From positions 1-41,904 of the forward strand of contig OMVV01000007.1 in the NCBI GenBank assembly GCA_900314585.1: a stretch of 41,904 nt of DNA, read 5' to 3'. Below are positions 1 through 9,430 of the stretch, piece by piece. Made by a program: the position numbers and the translations under genes. The number at the start of each line of letters is the position of its first letter. Position 1 is the stretch's first letter. This DNA is from an uncultured Erysipelotrichaceae bacterium. Lineage in GTDB: Bacteria > Bacillota_I > Bacilli_A > RFN20 > CAG-826. Below the pieces are notes generated by a model. The model made no database searches, had not been told where the DNA came from, and worked only from the letters and a program-made list of their open reading frames with translations.

Positions 1-1
1 A

Positions 2-55
2 GGAAACAAAATCAATCAGGCAATGATAGATATTTTCTACAACAAACCACTATAA
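2..55 (+). CDS. 3' end of an unidentified plus-strand gene (partial)
   Basis: Reading frame 2 is open from the window edge to a TAA at 53-55 and gives 17 residues ending in FYNKPL. The stop codon sits at the foot of the hairpin at 54-98, which is the expected layout for the end of a gene. Frame 1 is also open, to a TAG at 76-78, but that stop would lie inside the hairpin loop. The tail is too short to name a family. The assignment is inference from stop and terminator placement. Confidence 0.3.
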   Translation, partial: GNKINQAMIDIFYNKPL

Positions 56-98
56 AAGGGGCCCTACTCACCTTTTAGGTTTTCGAACAGCCCCTTTT
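54..98. terminator. Bidirectional Rho-independent terminator
   Basis: The arms AAAAGGGGC (54-62) and GCCCCTTTT (90-98) pair perfectly around a 27-base loop. The loop itself holds a small ACCT/AGGT hairpin. T-runs follow on both strands. The hairpin lies between the convergent edge gene and the lipoprotein gene that ends at 108, and probably serves both. Confidence 0.75.
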
Positions 99-107
99 TA
101 TTATTCT

Positions 108-851
108 TTAAATAATATTTATCTTTTTGAAACTTGGATAAGTGATATCGCCTGAAGCGTATTTATATGTTGTTTCAGTGTAATTTGTTTTGTTCGTACT
201 ATTTTTAACAGACATCAACTGATTATTTGAGATAAAGATTTCATATTCAGTCGATTGAGTAGATGTTCCACTGCTCGATTGCTTTGAACCAAGGAACAAA
301 CTATTTCCGTTGAATGATTTAAGTTCAACTTCATTAAGTGTGTTTGCAAGTAAACTGCGGCAATGATTTAAAGAATCAGCGAATCTTTTGATAACCCTAT
401 TCTCATAATCATCCGCGTAGACTTTCCAGGCTTCTGCTGTATAAAGTTCATATGCGACAACGTATTGCTCTTCTAAATCAGCATTAACCGATGTTGGAGT
501 GACACGACGGTTGACATCAAAGATGAAATCATCGGTTTTTTGTCCTTCGCGTGTTTCATATTGATATGGCATGACGAATCGCCAGGACTCAGAAACACGG
601 CCGTTGTTACGAGATTCAATTGTGTATGTGTGGAAAAACTTCGACTCACGGGAATAGAAAGAGACGATCTTAGTCTCGGAATCATTCGCCACCGTCGTAC
701 TAGTCGCTGTATACGCAGTTACTTGAAGAGTGGCTAATCCAGCCTCAACGTTGTTAACGATGTTAACAGCCTCTTCTCTAGATATAGGAAAACCCGAGCA
801 ACTAGTTGCAAGTGGAAGAATTGATAATACAAACAATAATTTATTTCGCAT
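108..851 (-). CDS. Predicted lipoprotein of unknown function
   Basis: This 247-residue protein starts with a short basic region and a hydrophobic segment (residues 4-16), followed by a lipobox-like A-T-S-C with Cys18. It is therefore probably exported and lipid-anchored on the outer face of the membrane. The mature part is hydrophilic, rich in Ser, Thr and Asn, and predicted largely beta from alternating patterns such as the Thr/Tyr-rich C-terminus. I recognise no enzymatic motif or named family. The start overlaps the end of tyrS by 11 bases, so it is the last gene of the lacI-tyrS operon and is probably translationally coupled. The terminator at 54-98 follows it. The lipoprotein call is fairly secure; the function is unknown. 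Confidence 0.75.
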   Translation of the reverse strand: MRNKLLFVLSILPLATSCSGFPISREEAVNIVNNVEAGLATLQVTAYTATSTTVANDSETKIVSFYSRESKFFHTYTIESRNNGRVSESWRFVMPYQYETREGQKTDDFIFDVNRRVTPTSVNADLEEQYVVAYELYTAEAWKVYADDYENRVIKRFADSLNHCRSLLANTLNEVELKSFNGNSLFLGSKQSSSGTSTQSTEYEIFISNNQLMSVKNSTNKTNYTETTYKYASGDITYPSFKKINII

Positions 852-2103
852 TAGTAAAATCCACTAAATAATAGTTTTTCTTTCCTCTTTTAATAACAAC
901 GTATTTATCAAACAATGAATCTTTCTTGGTGACGACTTTTGTTAAATCGGTACATTTTTCACCATTGATTGAAATGGAATTGCCATTAATAAATTCACGA
1001 GCTTCACGTTTTGATGAAGCAGCCTTAATTGCGATTAATAAATCTTCAAGAAGTAAACCTTCTGGTTGAGCAACTTTAAATGAACCGAAAAGTTCTTCAA
1101 TTGCATTTTGAGATAATGATTTAATCTCGCCTGAGAATAAAACCTCAGACATCTTCTTACATTCAGCGGCTTTATCCTCACCATGAATCAAACTAACGAT
1201 CTCGTATGCGAGAGCTTTTTGGGCGATTCTTGCACCTAAGTTTGCATAGTGATCTTTGCTAATTTGTTCGATTTCTGCAAGGCTTTTGAATGAAAAGACC
1301 TTTAAATATCTTGCCGCGTCATCATCGCTGACATTGATGAAATATTGATAGATTTTGTATGGGGAAACTAGCTTAGCATCGAGGTAGAGCGCACCATCTT
1401 CTGACTTACCAAATTTCTTGCCATTTTGATCAAGAAGAAGTGGAACAGTAAAGCATCCAACTTTAGTGTCGATTCCTTCAATTTTTCTGATGAGTTCAAG
1501 ACCACTAGTGATATTGCCCCATTGATCTCCACCACCGATTTGAATTCTGACACCTTCATTACGGTAAAGGGTCAAGAAATCAATTGATTGAAGAATCATG
1601 TATGAGAATTCGGTATATGAAACACCACTTTGTAAACGAGATGAAACAATATCCTTGTTTAACATATAGTTAACAGGGAAATATTTTCCATAATCTCTTA
1701 AATAATCAAGAACTGATAATTTGCTAATCCAATCATAGTTATTTAAGATGACACCTTTTTCTGGATTACTTAAATCGATAAAACGTTCAAGTTGAGCTTT
1801 AATCTTAAGGGTATTTTCCTCTAGAGCTTCTTTTGATTGGAGGTTTCTTTCTTTTGATTTTCCTGATGGATCACCAATCATTCCAGTTGCACCACCAACG
1901 ATAGCGACAATCTTATGACCAGCTCTTTGAAGTCTCATTAGCATTGAGATCATAACAAAGTTACCGACATGCATTGAGGCGGCAGATGGATCAAAACCAC
2001 AGTAAATTGTTTGCTTTGAATTTAGTAATTCACGAACTTCATCTTCGTTAGAGAAGTCTTTAATAAGACCTCTTGCTTTTAATTCATCAATAATGTTTGT
2101 CAT
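841..2103 (-). CDS. tyrS: Tyrosyl-tRNA synthetase
   Basis: This class I aminoacyl-tRNA synthetase charges tRNA-Tyr in the cytoplasm. Its 420 residues match bacterial TyrRS. The HIGH-type motif appears as HVGN in GFDPSAASMHVGN near residue 40. The tyrosine-pocket stretch YTEFSYMILQSIDF and GGDQWGN lie mid-protein. The KMSKS equivalent is KFGKSEDGA near residue 230. A C-terminal S4-like RNA-binding domain covers about 350-415, with the signature REAREFINGNSISING. The gene starts 2 bases after the upstream lacI stop, and an AAAGGAG site overlaps that stop. Being internal to an operon, it has no leader and hence no T-box, unlike many Firmicute tyrS genes. Confidence 0.97.
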   Translation of the reverse strand: MTNIIDELKARGLIKDFSNEDEVRELLNSKQTIYCGFDPSAASMHVGNFVMISMLMRLQRAGHKIVAIVGGATGMIGDPSGKSKERNLQSKEALEENTLKIKAQLERFIDLSNPEKGVILNNYDWISKLSVLDYLRDYGKYFPVNYMLNKDIVSSRLQSGVSYTEFSYMILQSIDFLTLYRNEGVRIQIGGGDQWGNITSGLELIRKIEGIDTKVGCFTVPLLLDQNGKKFGKSEDGALYLDAKLVSPYKIYQYFINVSDDDAARYLKVFSFKSLAEIEQISKDHYANLGARIAQKALAYEIVSLIHGEDKAAECKKMSEVLFSGEIKSLSQNAIEELFGSFKVAQPEGLLLEDLLIAIKAASSKREAREFINGNSISINGEKCTDLTKVVTKKDSLFDKYVVIKRGKKNYYLVDFTNAK

Positions 2104-2105
2104 AT

Positions 2106-3107
2106 TTACTCCTTTGTTGATCCACGTTTCTTGTATTGAGATTCAACGCGATATGTCTTAGTGGATAATTCACCTTTATTTAAATCAATAAGCATATACA
2201 TAGCGCGACGACCAACATCTTGCATATCAACATTCATACTTGAAAGGGATGGGCGAGTGATTTTAGCGTACTTCGTACCAATAAGAGATAAAACTTCAAC
2301 ATCTTCAGGAACCTTAAGACCTGAATCAATAGCAGCATCAAGGATGGCCGCTGCAATCGAATCACGATAGGCGACGAAATAGCCTTTCTTATGAGTTTCG
2401 AAATATTTCATGAAGTCATGATATGTTCTTGATGATGAATCATCAACATTCATAATCTTGTAATTAACTTTGTTAGCTTCACAAACTGAGGAGAAACGTT
2501 TTTCAGTACGGGCGAGCAAGCGTCCGCAGTTATGTACGTGTAGGAAAACGTATTGCTGATCATCATTAGTTTTAATCTTCTTTTCTAAGATCTCAGCTAA
2601 TTTGTGTTCATAACCAAAGGTTATACAACCAACTTTATCACCTTCAACGTTGTTATTGATAACAATAGCTGGAACTGAATAAGAATTAAGTTTCTTATAA
2701 TCTTCTTCGTTAAGCTCATCATCAAAGATAATTGCGCCATCGACGTGAGAAGTAATAACTTTCTCAACCATTCTGACAGCATCTTCTTTCGAATGTGATG
2801 TAACGAAAAGTGAAAGGTTGAATCCTTTTTCTTTCGCAACTTCAGTAATGCCATTTAAGACACTTGAAATATAGACATAATTTGCACTTGGAATGACAAC
2901 ACCAATTGTGGTTGTTCGATTAGTAGCAAGTGCTTGAGCTAAACCTGAAGGTTTATAACCAAGTTTAGCAATGGTGTCTTCAACTTTTTTACGGGTCGCT
3001 TCGGTCATATTTCCTTGTTTATTAATGACACGCGAAACGGTCGCTAAAGAAACACCACTAGCTTTAGCAACTTCGTAAATTGTTACACGATCTTTCAAAT
3101 TATTCAT
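2106..3107 (-). CDS. ccpA: LacI-family regulator, CcpA-like
   Basis: This 333-residue protein is a LacI/GalR-family repressor. The N-terminal helix-turn-helix and hinge (residues 7-60) read VTIYEVAKASGVSLATVSRV and then RKKVEDTIAKLGYKP, followed by TTTIGVVIPSA. This is very close to CcpA, the carbon catabolite regulator of Firmicutes that binds cre sites with HPr-Ser-P. The periplasmic-binding-protein-like effector domain fills residues 60-330 and ends with a CcpA-like ITRPSLSSMNVDMQDVGRRA. The effector half is more diverged: the usual GFD motif is SLI. The specific CcpA call is therefore inference; another LacI-family sugar repressor is possible. The gene leads an operon with tyrS and a lipoprotein and has its own palindrome-containing promoter. 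A cre-like site lies elsewhere in the window at 34816. Confidence 0.8.
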   Translation of the reverse strand: MNNLKDRVTIYEVAKASGVSLATVSRVINKQGNMTEATRKKVEDTIAKLGYKPSGLAQALATNRTTTIGVVIPSANYVYISSVLNGITEVAKEKGFNLSLFVTSHSKEDAVRMVEKVITSHVDGAIIFDDELNEEDYKKLNSYSVPAIVINNNVEGDKVGCITFGYEHKLAEILEKKIKTNDDQQYVFLHVHNCGRLLARTEKRFSSVCEANKVNYKIMNVDDSSSRTYHDFMKYFETHKKGYFVAYRDSIAAAILDAAIDSGLKVPEDVEVLSLIGTKYAKITRPSLSSMNVDMQDVGRRAMYMLIDLNKGELSTKTYRVESQYKKRGSTKE

Positions 3108-3132
3108 GAAAATTTTTCCTCAATTATGTAAG

Positions 3133-3164
3133 TTCATTTTAAATGAAAATATTTTCCTAATCAA
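3133..3164 (-). promoter_or_regulatory. lacI/ccpA-like promoter with two palindromes
   Basis: On the minus strand TTGATT (3164-3159), a 17-base spacer and TAAAAT (3141-3136) form a good sigma-A promoter that would start transcription near 3129. The spacer contains the perfect palindrome GAAAATATTTTC (3145-3156). The -10 is overlapped by TTCATTT-T-AAATGAA (3133-3147). Their position suggests operator sites, possibly autoregulatory, but the sequence lacks the CG centre of a cre site. A GAGGA sequence about ten bases before the ATG at 3107 is the likely ribosome binding site. Confidence 0.6.
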
Positions 3165-4268
3165 TCAATATATTGGATATTTCACCTTTACTAAGCGGGT
3201 TGAAGGGATGTTTTTGCGTCCTTCTTTTGCTTCTGGCTTACCATCAAGTTCCACTAAATCACCGGTAAAACCGACGGTTGTATTATTCACTAAGAATGTT
3301 CCGACTCCATAAGTATCAACAGGTACTCCTAAGCGAACCCATTCAGAGATCTTTTCGGCCGTAAAAGATGATGAGACGATAATCTTAACGTAGTCAAATC
3401 CGTTTTGATCTAATGCATCTCTGAGAGCAAATATTAGCTCTTTGCACACTCCATGAGGATCAAACTTTGAAGTATCTTTATCATCAAAATAATGGTCAAT
3501 AAGTGACTTGGATGTATCAACTCGGACTGCTTTTAGTACTGGCCCAAGATGTTCGGCGAGTTTGAGTGAATCAGTAATGACATCATTATTGTAGTCAATT
3601 AAGGCGACAACTTGTTCATTTGGGAATGTTTTGTGATAGACATCAGCAGCTTTACAGACGTCACCACCGCAAACTTCAATTAAAGCATGTGGCATTGTAC
3701 CCATACCTTTTCCACCCCACCACAATCCTTGGGCATCGGTAGAAACTTTACGAATTCCCGCCACATAAGATGCATAACCATCTCCAATTTGGGTGTGATA
3801 ATCATCCTGTCGATCAGCCATCGAAAAGACATCATTTCCTTTCAATGCTTTCATCACTCGATAAGTGTTTGTGGCGACCGAACTTCTACGAGCTAAAATA
3901 CCATCAATCATGGACTCTAAAAATCCAAAATATTCATACTTTCCTTTGACCTTCAAAACAGGTTCATTAGCGGCGACAATATCACCATCATTTAGAGCTT
4001 CGATTTCAAGAGTTTCTGGGTGAACTGCAAAGGTGTGGACCAAGGCAATTGCTTCATCGATTCCACAAACCATTGCGTCTTCAGTGCGTTGGAAAAATTG
4101 CATCGTAACAATGTGATTTGGCGCGCAATTCTCGACTATTTTTCTACTTTTAAGAAAATAATTGGCTGCGAAAAATCCAGTTCCAAGACGTTCATCAAAT
4201 TTAAATGTCTTGTTTGTTAAGCGAGAGATTTTTCCTGCTTCTTTAAGTTTAATTTCTAACTCTTCCAT
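3165..4268 (-). CDS. pncB: Nicotinate phosphoribosyltransferase
   Basis: The enzyme converts nicotinate and PRPP to nicotinate mononucleotide in the NAD salvage (Preiss-Handler) pathway. The 367-residue protein carries the family pattern: an N-terminal RLTNKTFKFDERLGTGFFAA, a central MADRQDDYHTQIGDGYASY, GTMPHALIEVCGG, and a C-terminal phosphate-site segment KIIVSSSFTAEKI followed by VDTYGVGTFLV. The start chosen is the ATG at 4268, because GGAG lies six bases before it; an in-frame TTG at 4280 has no such site. It is the last gene of the glgC-to-pncB operon, 15 bases after trmB. It ends in TGA with no clear terminator before the lacI promoter, so read-through into lacI is possible. Confidence 0.9.
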   Translation of the reverse strand: MEELEIKLKEAGKISRLTNKTFKFDERLGTGFFAANYFLKSRKIVENCAPNHIVTMQFFQRTEDAMVCGIDEAIALVHTFAVHPETLEIEALNDGDIVAANEPVLKVKGKYEYFGFLESMIDGILARRSSVATNTYRVMKALKGNDVFSMADRQDDYHTQIGDGYASYVAGIRKVSTDAQGLWWGGKGMGTMPHALIEVCGGDVCKAADVYHKTFPNEQVVALIDYNNDVITDSLKLAEHLGPVLKAVRVDTSKSLIDHYFDDKDTSKFDPHGVCKELIFALRDALDQNGFDYVKIIVSSSFTAEKISEWVRLGVPVDTYGVGTFLVNNTTVGFTGDLVELDGKPEAKEGRKNIPSTRLVKVKYPIY

Positions 4269-4283
4269 ATCCGTCTCCAATCC

Positions 4284-4898
4284 CTATTTTTGAGCAATAA
4301 TTCTATGGATGTTTTGACCAGCATTTCTAAACTTCTTTTCATACTCAGTCATCGCATCATTTTCTTCATCAAAAACATATGATTCTTCAGTTTTTAAAAC
4401 CTTGAGTTTTGTTTCTAAAATTACTTCGTTTGTATATTCAAATAATCCATCATTATCCGATTTAAAAACTAGCAAACCGCCATCTTTTAAAATCCGATAA
4501 TAATGATTAAGGAATGTTGGGAAAGTTAAACGTCTTTTTGCGTGTTTTTTCTTTGGCCATGGATCAACGAAATTTAAATAAATAATATCAGCGTAGTTAG
4601 AGGGTATTTCTTCAAAGATGATATTTATATCATTCGGGAATACTTTTACATTTGTTAAGCCTTCCTCAACAATCTTCTTTGACATGATACCAGCAATTGT
4701 GCGAACTCTTTCCACCGCTAAGAAGTTTATTTTTGGATTTCGTTTAGCCATCTCAATAATGAAATCGCCCTTACCCGAACCAATTTCCATTCTAAGAGGC
4801 TTCTTAAAGAAAGCATCCTTAAAATCGATTGAATTAAGGACAACCTCTGGATGTTCATCTAAATAATCAACGGCCCATTGACGGTATTTAGCTCTCAT
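4284..4898 (-). CDS. trmB: tRNA (guanine-N7-)-methyltransferase
   Basis: TrmB methylates G46 of tRNAs with S-adenosylmethionine. The 204-residue size is usual. The SAM-binding motif I is MEIGSGKGDFI near residue 36. The family signature NFVDPWPKKKHAKRRL (about 130-145) and the C-terminal FKSDNDGLFEYT are intact. The start overlaps the pepV stop as ATGA, with AGGAAAG just upstream, so translation is coupled. This junction also shows that TGA is read as stop, because pepV ends there. Confidence 0.95.
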   Translation of the reverse strand: MRAKYRQWAVDYLDEHPEVVLNSIDFKDAFFKKPLRMEIGSGKGDFIIEMAKRNPKINFLAVERVRTIAGIMSKKIVEEGLTNVKVFPNDINIIFEEIPSNYADIIYLNFVDPWPKKKHAKRRLTFPTFLNHYYRILKDGGLLVFKSDNDGLFEYTNEVILETKLKVLKTEESYVFDEENDAMTEYEKKFRNAGQNIHRIIAQK

Positions 4899-6241
4899 TT
4901 GATCTTTCCTAATAAGTCGATAGCATGAGCATAAATTGCTGCACTTAAATAGAAGTCTTCGAGTGGCATATATTCATTTGGTTCATGCATCGTTGATACA
5001 CGTCCTGGGAATAAAGCCCCAAAGGCGATTGTATTCTTAGCGTGCTTTGCGTATGTACCACCGCCTGTAGTGAGTGGTTCACTCATATCTTTGGTTTCTT
5101 CACGATACGCTTTTAATAATGTTTTCACTAAAAGTGAATTTGGATCATAAAGTAAATAATGTGATGGTTCTCCATCAACTTTAGATGTTGTTTTAAATTC
5201 TTCGTCAAAACGAGCAATAATTTCTTCACTATTTACATTTTCTGGATATCTAAAGTTAACACTAAATGTGAGATTATTGTTTTCATAAGAAATCATACCG
5301 ACGCAATAAGTTGTATCTTTGAGAAGATCTGAGTGGACAAAACAACCAAATGCTTTTCCGGTTGTGTCCTGGAGTTTTGCGCCGATATTGCTAAGTAAGT
5401 CTAGATGATAAACTTCACCAAGAGCAATTAATAAAATCAATGCAGCGTTTTCACCTAATTCTGGAGTAGAACCGTGGCAGGCTTTTCCTAACACTGTAAT
5501 TTTATTCCCATCGATTTCGAATTTGACATTTTTGGATTCAAGGTAACTCTTAAGTTCACAAGCATCATCGAGTTCAACTACCACTTTATCGCAAACGGCA
5601 TTTGTAGCAGCACCACCTTTAATGGATTTAACATGTGGAATCTCGATGTTTAATGATGGCCAGAAATCAACGATTTCTTTTTCACCATAAATAAGTGGGA
5701 AATCACTATCTGGAGTAAAACCATAAGTTGGACTTTCTTTGAGAAGGTTATTGAAATAATATTCAAGGCAACTTGATCCGCGCTCTTCATCACCACCAAC
5801 AACGATTCGAACACGATATCCTCTTAGGAGCGATGCGTCTTTTAAAGCTTTAACAGCATAAAACGCCGCAATTAACGGTCCTTTGTCATCGCTTGTACCA
5901 CGGCCATAGATATTTCCGTCTTTGATTTCTGGGCGGAACGGAGGATTATCCCACTCACCAGTGACAGGCACGACGTCAGCATGCGCAAATATTCCTATGA
6001 GACGATCACCTTCACCAATCGTAAGCTCGGTTGCGTGACCATCGCATCGGTCAACATCAAAGCCGAAGCGTTCGCCTAAGCGAGCAATGTATGTAAGTGC
6101 GTCAGCGACATCCTTGCCGTAAGGAGTTTCTTTGGTGACGGTCTTTTCATCATAAACAGATGGAATTTGGACGAATCTACGCAAAGCGTCCAACATATCA
6201 ACCTTGTATGGTTCAATAAGCTTCTTGTAATTCATAAACAT
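4895..6241 (-). CDS. pepV: M20-family dipeptidase, PepV type
   Basis: This cytoplasmic zinc dipeptidase would hydrolyse imported dipeptides to free amino acids. The 448 residues match PepV. Metal ligands are visible in FAHADVVPVTGEW (His near 87), GRGTSDDKGP (Asp near 118) and GGDEERGSSCLEY (the Glu pair near 154), with a C-terminal TMHEPNE. The first ATG overlaps the coaX stop as TAATG; a second ATG two codons later is possible. No Shine-Dalgarno is seen, so re-initiation after coaX is likely. Peptide salvage fits a reduced, auxotrophic lifestyle (inference). Confidence 0.92.
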   Translation of the reverse strand: MFMNYKKLIEPYKVDMLDALRRFVQIPSVYDEKTVTKETPYGKDVADALTYIARLGERFGFDVDRCDGHATELTIGEGDRLIGIFAHADVVPVTGEWDNPPFRPEIKDGNIYGRGTSDDKGPLIAAFYAVKALKDASLLRGYRVRIVVGGDEERGSSCLEYYFNNLLKESPTYGFTPDSDFPLIYGEKEIVDFWPSLNIEIPHVKSIKGGAATNAVCDKVVVELDDACELKSYLESKNVKFEIDGNKITVLGKACHGSTPELGENAALILLIALGEVYHLDLLSNIGAKLQDTTGKAFGCFVHSDLLKDTTYCVGMISYENNNLTFSVNFRYPENVNSEEIIARFDEEFKTTSKVDGEPSHYLLYDPNSLLVKTLLKAYREETKDMSEPLTTGGGTYAKHAKNTIAFGALFPGRVSTMHEPNEYMPLEDFYLSAAIYAHAIDLLGKIK

Positions 6242-7017
6242 TATTTTTGATTTTTATAAATCAAGTACATTCCTTTTAAGACCAATTCTGGATCGACAAT
6301 ATATTGTTCTTCTTTGTATTCAGGCTTAAATAAATTCGAGAAGCCGCCAGTAATGACTTTCTTAAATTTGTAGCCAAACAATTCTTCAATCTTTTCCATG
6401 AAACGCTTGGTAGATGCAACGTGGCAATAGTAAATTCCACTGACCATCGCATCAACAGTGTTCTTACCATAGAAATATTTTGGACGAGCCACATCTTTTA
6501 ATTCAGGAAGCTGAGCGGCCATGTCTGAAAGTGTATTGGTATTTAATCTTGCGCCTGGGAAAAATGAAACACCACGGAAAACACCATCTTTATCGATGAT
6601 TAAGTTCTTTGTAACTGTTCCTAAATCACAGACGATAACCGGAACACCATAGTAATGAATTGCGCCAACAACATCAGCTAATAAATCGTGGCCAATTTCT
6701 TTTGGATCATCGACATCTGTTTTAAATGTCTTAAGAAAATTAGTTGGATCAAATATTTCGATTTCAATACCAATCTCACCAGTTAAGATGATTTGAGCAA
6801 GACGAGTTATATGCGGAACAACCGAGAAAATCATACCGCCATCAATTTCGCTTGGATCGACATTATTTTTCTTCAAAAAATTGTAAAACAATTTGTTTTC
6901 ATAAGCGTTTGGAAGCTTTTTTGTTTCAAAACGGAACTTATTAACAATCTTGTCTTGCTTAAAAATACCGATTTCAATTTGGCTATTGCCAATATCAACA
7001 ATTAATGTGTATCCCAT
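6241..7017 (-). CDS. coaX: Type III pantothenate kinase (CoaX) family protein, divergent
   Basis: CoaX phosphorylates pantothenate in the first step of CoA synthesis and has an ASKHA fold. Visible family features are an N-terminal VDIGNSQIEIGIF, FSVVP near residue 64, the second phosphate motif DLGTVT at 131-136, and a C-terminal KKVITGGFSNLF. The usual pantothenate-contact motif G-x-D-R is G109-H110-D111-L112 here: the Asp is kept and the Arg is lost. The GTATT motif is also altered. The start is the ATG at 7017 with AAGGAG seven bases upstream (7024-7029) overlapping the leuS stop; an earlier in-frame ATG at 7041 lacks a site. Family membership is clear, activity on pantothenate less so. 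Confidence 0.8.
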   Translation of the reverse strand: MGYTLIVDIGNSQIEIGIFKQDKIVNKFRFETKKLPNAYENKLFYNFLKKNNVDPSEIDGGMIFSVVPHITRLAQIILTGEIGIEIEIFDPTNFLKTFKTDVDDPKEIGHDLLADVVGAIHYYGVPVIVCDLGTVTKNLIIDKDGVFRGVSFFPGARLNTNTLSDMAAQLPELKDVARPKYFYGKNTVDAMVSGIYYCHVASTKRFMEKIEELFGYKFKKVITGGFSNLFKPEYKEEQYIVDPELVLKGMYLIYKNQK

Positions 7018-7027
7018 AATTTTCTCC

Positions 7028-9430
7028 TTAAATAGCCACAATATTTATGATTTTGTTTTTAACAATAATCACACGTTTGATTACTTTTCCTTCAACATGA
7101 CGTTTAACAGCATCGATTTCGAAGGCTTTTTGTTTTAAAACTTCGTCATCTAAATCCTTTTCGCATTCGAGTGTAGCGCGTAATTTGCCATTCACGCTGA
7201 CAGCGATCTTGACGTTATCTTGAACGAGTTTGCTCTCATCGCAAGTTGGCCACATTTCATGATCAAAAAGGACTTTACCAGTAGTTAACTCATAGAGTTC
7301 TTCACTGATAAATGGACAGACACAGCCAAACATCTTTAAGAAATTAACCATGTATGGCTTATAAAGTTCATTTGCTTTATACAAAGCGTTAACAAAAATC
7401 ATCATTTGAGCGATGGCTGTGTTGATTTGAAGTGATTCAAAATCCGCACTGACTTTCTTAACGGTCGCGTTATAGACAAAGTCTAATTCGTGATTATTGT
7501 TATCAGTGAACTTCTTGGTGAATGCTTCGTCTGTGTATAACCTATGAACACGCTCAATAAATCTACGCGCGCCTGCCAAACCATTTGTTGACCAAGCAAA
7601 ACCTTCTTCAAGAGGTCCAGCAAACATTTCAAATAGTCTTAATGAGTCTGCACCATATTCTTCAATGACATCATCTGGATTAACAACGTTACCACGTGAT
7701 TTAGACATCTTTTCACCATTTGAACCAAGAATCATACCTTGATGGAATAATTTTTTAAATGGTTCTGGGGTGAAGACAACTTTTTTGTCATACAAAAATT
7801 TGTGCCAGAAGCGGGAATAAAGTAAATGCAAAACTGCGTGTTCAGCACCACCGATATATAAGTCGACTGGTAACCAATGTTTTAATAACTTTGGATCAGC
7901 GATTTCTTTATCGTTGTTTGGATCGATGTAGCGAATGTAATACCAACATGATCCCGCCCATTGTGGCATGGTGTTAGTTTCGCGTTCACCTTTCTTACCA
8001 TCGATTGTTACGTTAAGCCAGTCTTTCGCATTTGCTAATGGAGATTTACCATCACCGCTTGGCTCGTATTTATTAAGTTCAGGAAGAGTGAGTGGAAGAT
8101 CTTTTAGTTCATAACAATACATGCTTCCATCTGAGAATGTAACGACCGGGATTGGTTCACCCCAATAGCGTTGTCTAGAGAATATCCAATCACGTAATTT
8201 ATAATTAACTTTTGCTTTGCCGCATCCAAGTTGTTCGAGTTTTGCGATGATTTTTTTCTTTGCATCGGCAATATTAAGTCCGTTAACAAAGTCGGAATTG
8301 ATATGCTTAGCATCACCTTCAAATGCTTGTTTAGAAACATCACCTTCAAGAACTTGGATGAATTCTAATTTGTGTTTGGTTGCGAATTCATAGTCGCGTT
8401 GGTCGTGACATGGAACCGCCATAACGGCACCTTCGCCATAACCATATAAAACATAATCTGCGATATAGATTGGAACGTGTTTACCATTGATTGGATTAAT
8501 TGCGTACGCACCTATAAAGACACCGCTCTTATCCTTGTTAAGTTCGGTTCTTTCCATATCGGATTTAGATTTGATCTGTTCGATATAATCGTTAACAACT
8601 TTTTCTTGCTGTTTAGAAACGAGCTTCTTTACGAGTGGATGCTCAGGCGCTAAGCAACAATATGTGCAACCGAACAATGTGTCCGCGCGTGTAGTGAAAA
8701 CTTTGAATGATTCGTTAGAATCGGCAACTTTAAATGTGATTTCAGCGCCCAAGGATTTACCAATCCAATTCTTTTGCATTGTTAAGGTGGATTTTGGCCA
8801 ATCAAGTTCATCTAAACCAGAAATTAATTTATCTGCGTAAGATGTAATCTTAAGAACCCATTGACGCATCGGCATTTTGATAACTGGAAAACCACCACGT
8901 TCGGATTTGCCATCAATGACTTCTTCGTTAGCAAGAACCGTACCTAATGCTGGACAAAAATTAACTGGAACATTGCTAACATAAGCTAAATCAGATTTGT
9001 ATAACAAAGAGAAAATCCATTGAGTCCACTTATAGTAAGATGGATCACAAGTCGCAATCTCCTTACTCCAGTCATAGGAAAAGCCCAGAGCTTTAATTTG
9101 CTTACGGAAGTTATCAATATTCGCTTTGGTAAAACCATATGGATGCTTGTTATTCGCAATCGCATATTGTTCAGCAGGAAGGCCAAAAGCATCCCAACCC
9201 ATTGGGTGAAGGACGTTAAAGCCCTGCATTCTTTTCATTCTAGAAACAACATCACTGGCTGTGTAGCCTAATGGGTGGCCTACATGAAGACCTTGTCCAG
9301 ATGGATATGGGAACATATCCAAACAATAGAATTTTGGTTTAGAAAAATCGTAAACATCACAATAGAACGGTTTCTTTTCTTCGTATATCTTTAACCATTT
9401 TTGTTCGATTTTCTTATGGTCATAACTCAT
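7028..9430 (-). CDS. leuS: Leucyl-tRNA synthetase
   Basis: LeuRS charges tRNA-Leu and hydrolyses mischarged products in its CP1 editing domain. The 800-residue length is typical. [16 protein letters not shown] near residue 40 holds the HIGH motif. [20 protein letters not shown] lies in the editing insertion, and KMSKSRGN is near residue 570. The end carries the anticodon-binding region. The start overlaps the glgA stop as ATGA, with GGAGG eight bases upstream. It is internal to the glg operon, so there is no T-box leader. Confidence 0.97.
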   Translation of the reverse strand: MSYDHKKIEQKWLKIYEEKKPFYCDVYDFSKPKFYCLDMFPYPSGQGLHVGHPLGYTASDVVSRMKRMQGFNVLHPMGWDAFGLPAEQYAIANNKHPYGFTKANIDNFRKQIKALGFSYDWSKEIATCDPSYYKWTQWIFSLLYKSDLAYVSNVPVNFCPALGTVLANEEVIDGKSERGGFPVIKMPMRQWVLKITSYADKLISGLDELDWPKSTLTMQKNWIGKSLGAEITFKVADSNESFKVFTTRADTLFGCTYCCLAPEHPLVKKLVSKQQEKVVNDYIEQIKSKSDMERTELNKDKSGVFIGAYAINPINGKHVPIYIADYVLYGYGEGAVMAVPCHDQRDYEFATKHKLEFIQVLEGDVSKQAFEGDAKHINSDFVNGLNIADAKKKIIAKLEQLGCGKAKVNYKLRDWIFSRQRYWGEPIPVVTFSDGSMYCYELKDLPLTLPELNKYEPSGDGKSPLANAKDWLNVTIDGKKGERETNTMPQWAGSCWYYIRYIDPNNDKEIADPKLLKHWLPVDLYIGGAEHAVLHLLYSRFWHKFLYDKKVVFTPEPFKKLFHQGMILGSNGEKMSKSRGNVVNPDDVIEEYGADSLRLFEMFAGPLEEGFAWSTNGLAGARRFIERVHRLYTDEAFTKKFTDNNNHELDFVYNATVKKVSADFESLQINTAIAQMMIFVNALYKANELYKPYMVNFLKMFGCVCPFISEELYELTTGKVLFDHEMWPTCDESKLVQDNVKIAVSVNGKLRATLECEKDLDDEVLKQKAFEIDAVKRHVEGKVIKRVIIVKNKIINIVAI

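Noticed and set aside
841-3107. Possible T-box riboswitch for tyrS, or for leuS at 9430
   Set aside because: Both synthetase genes are internal to operons with gaps or overlaps of a few bases; there is no room for a leader and no T-box consensus was seen.
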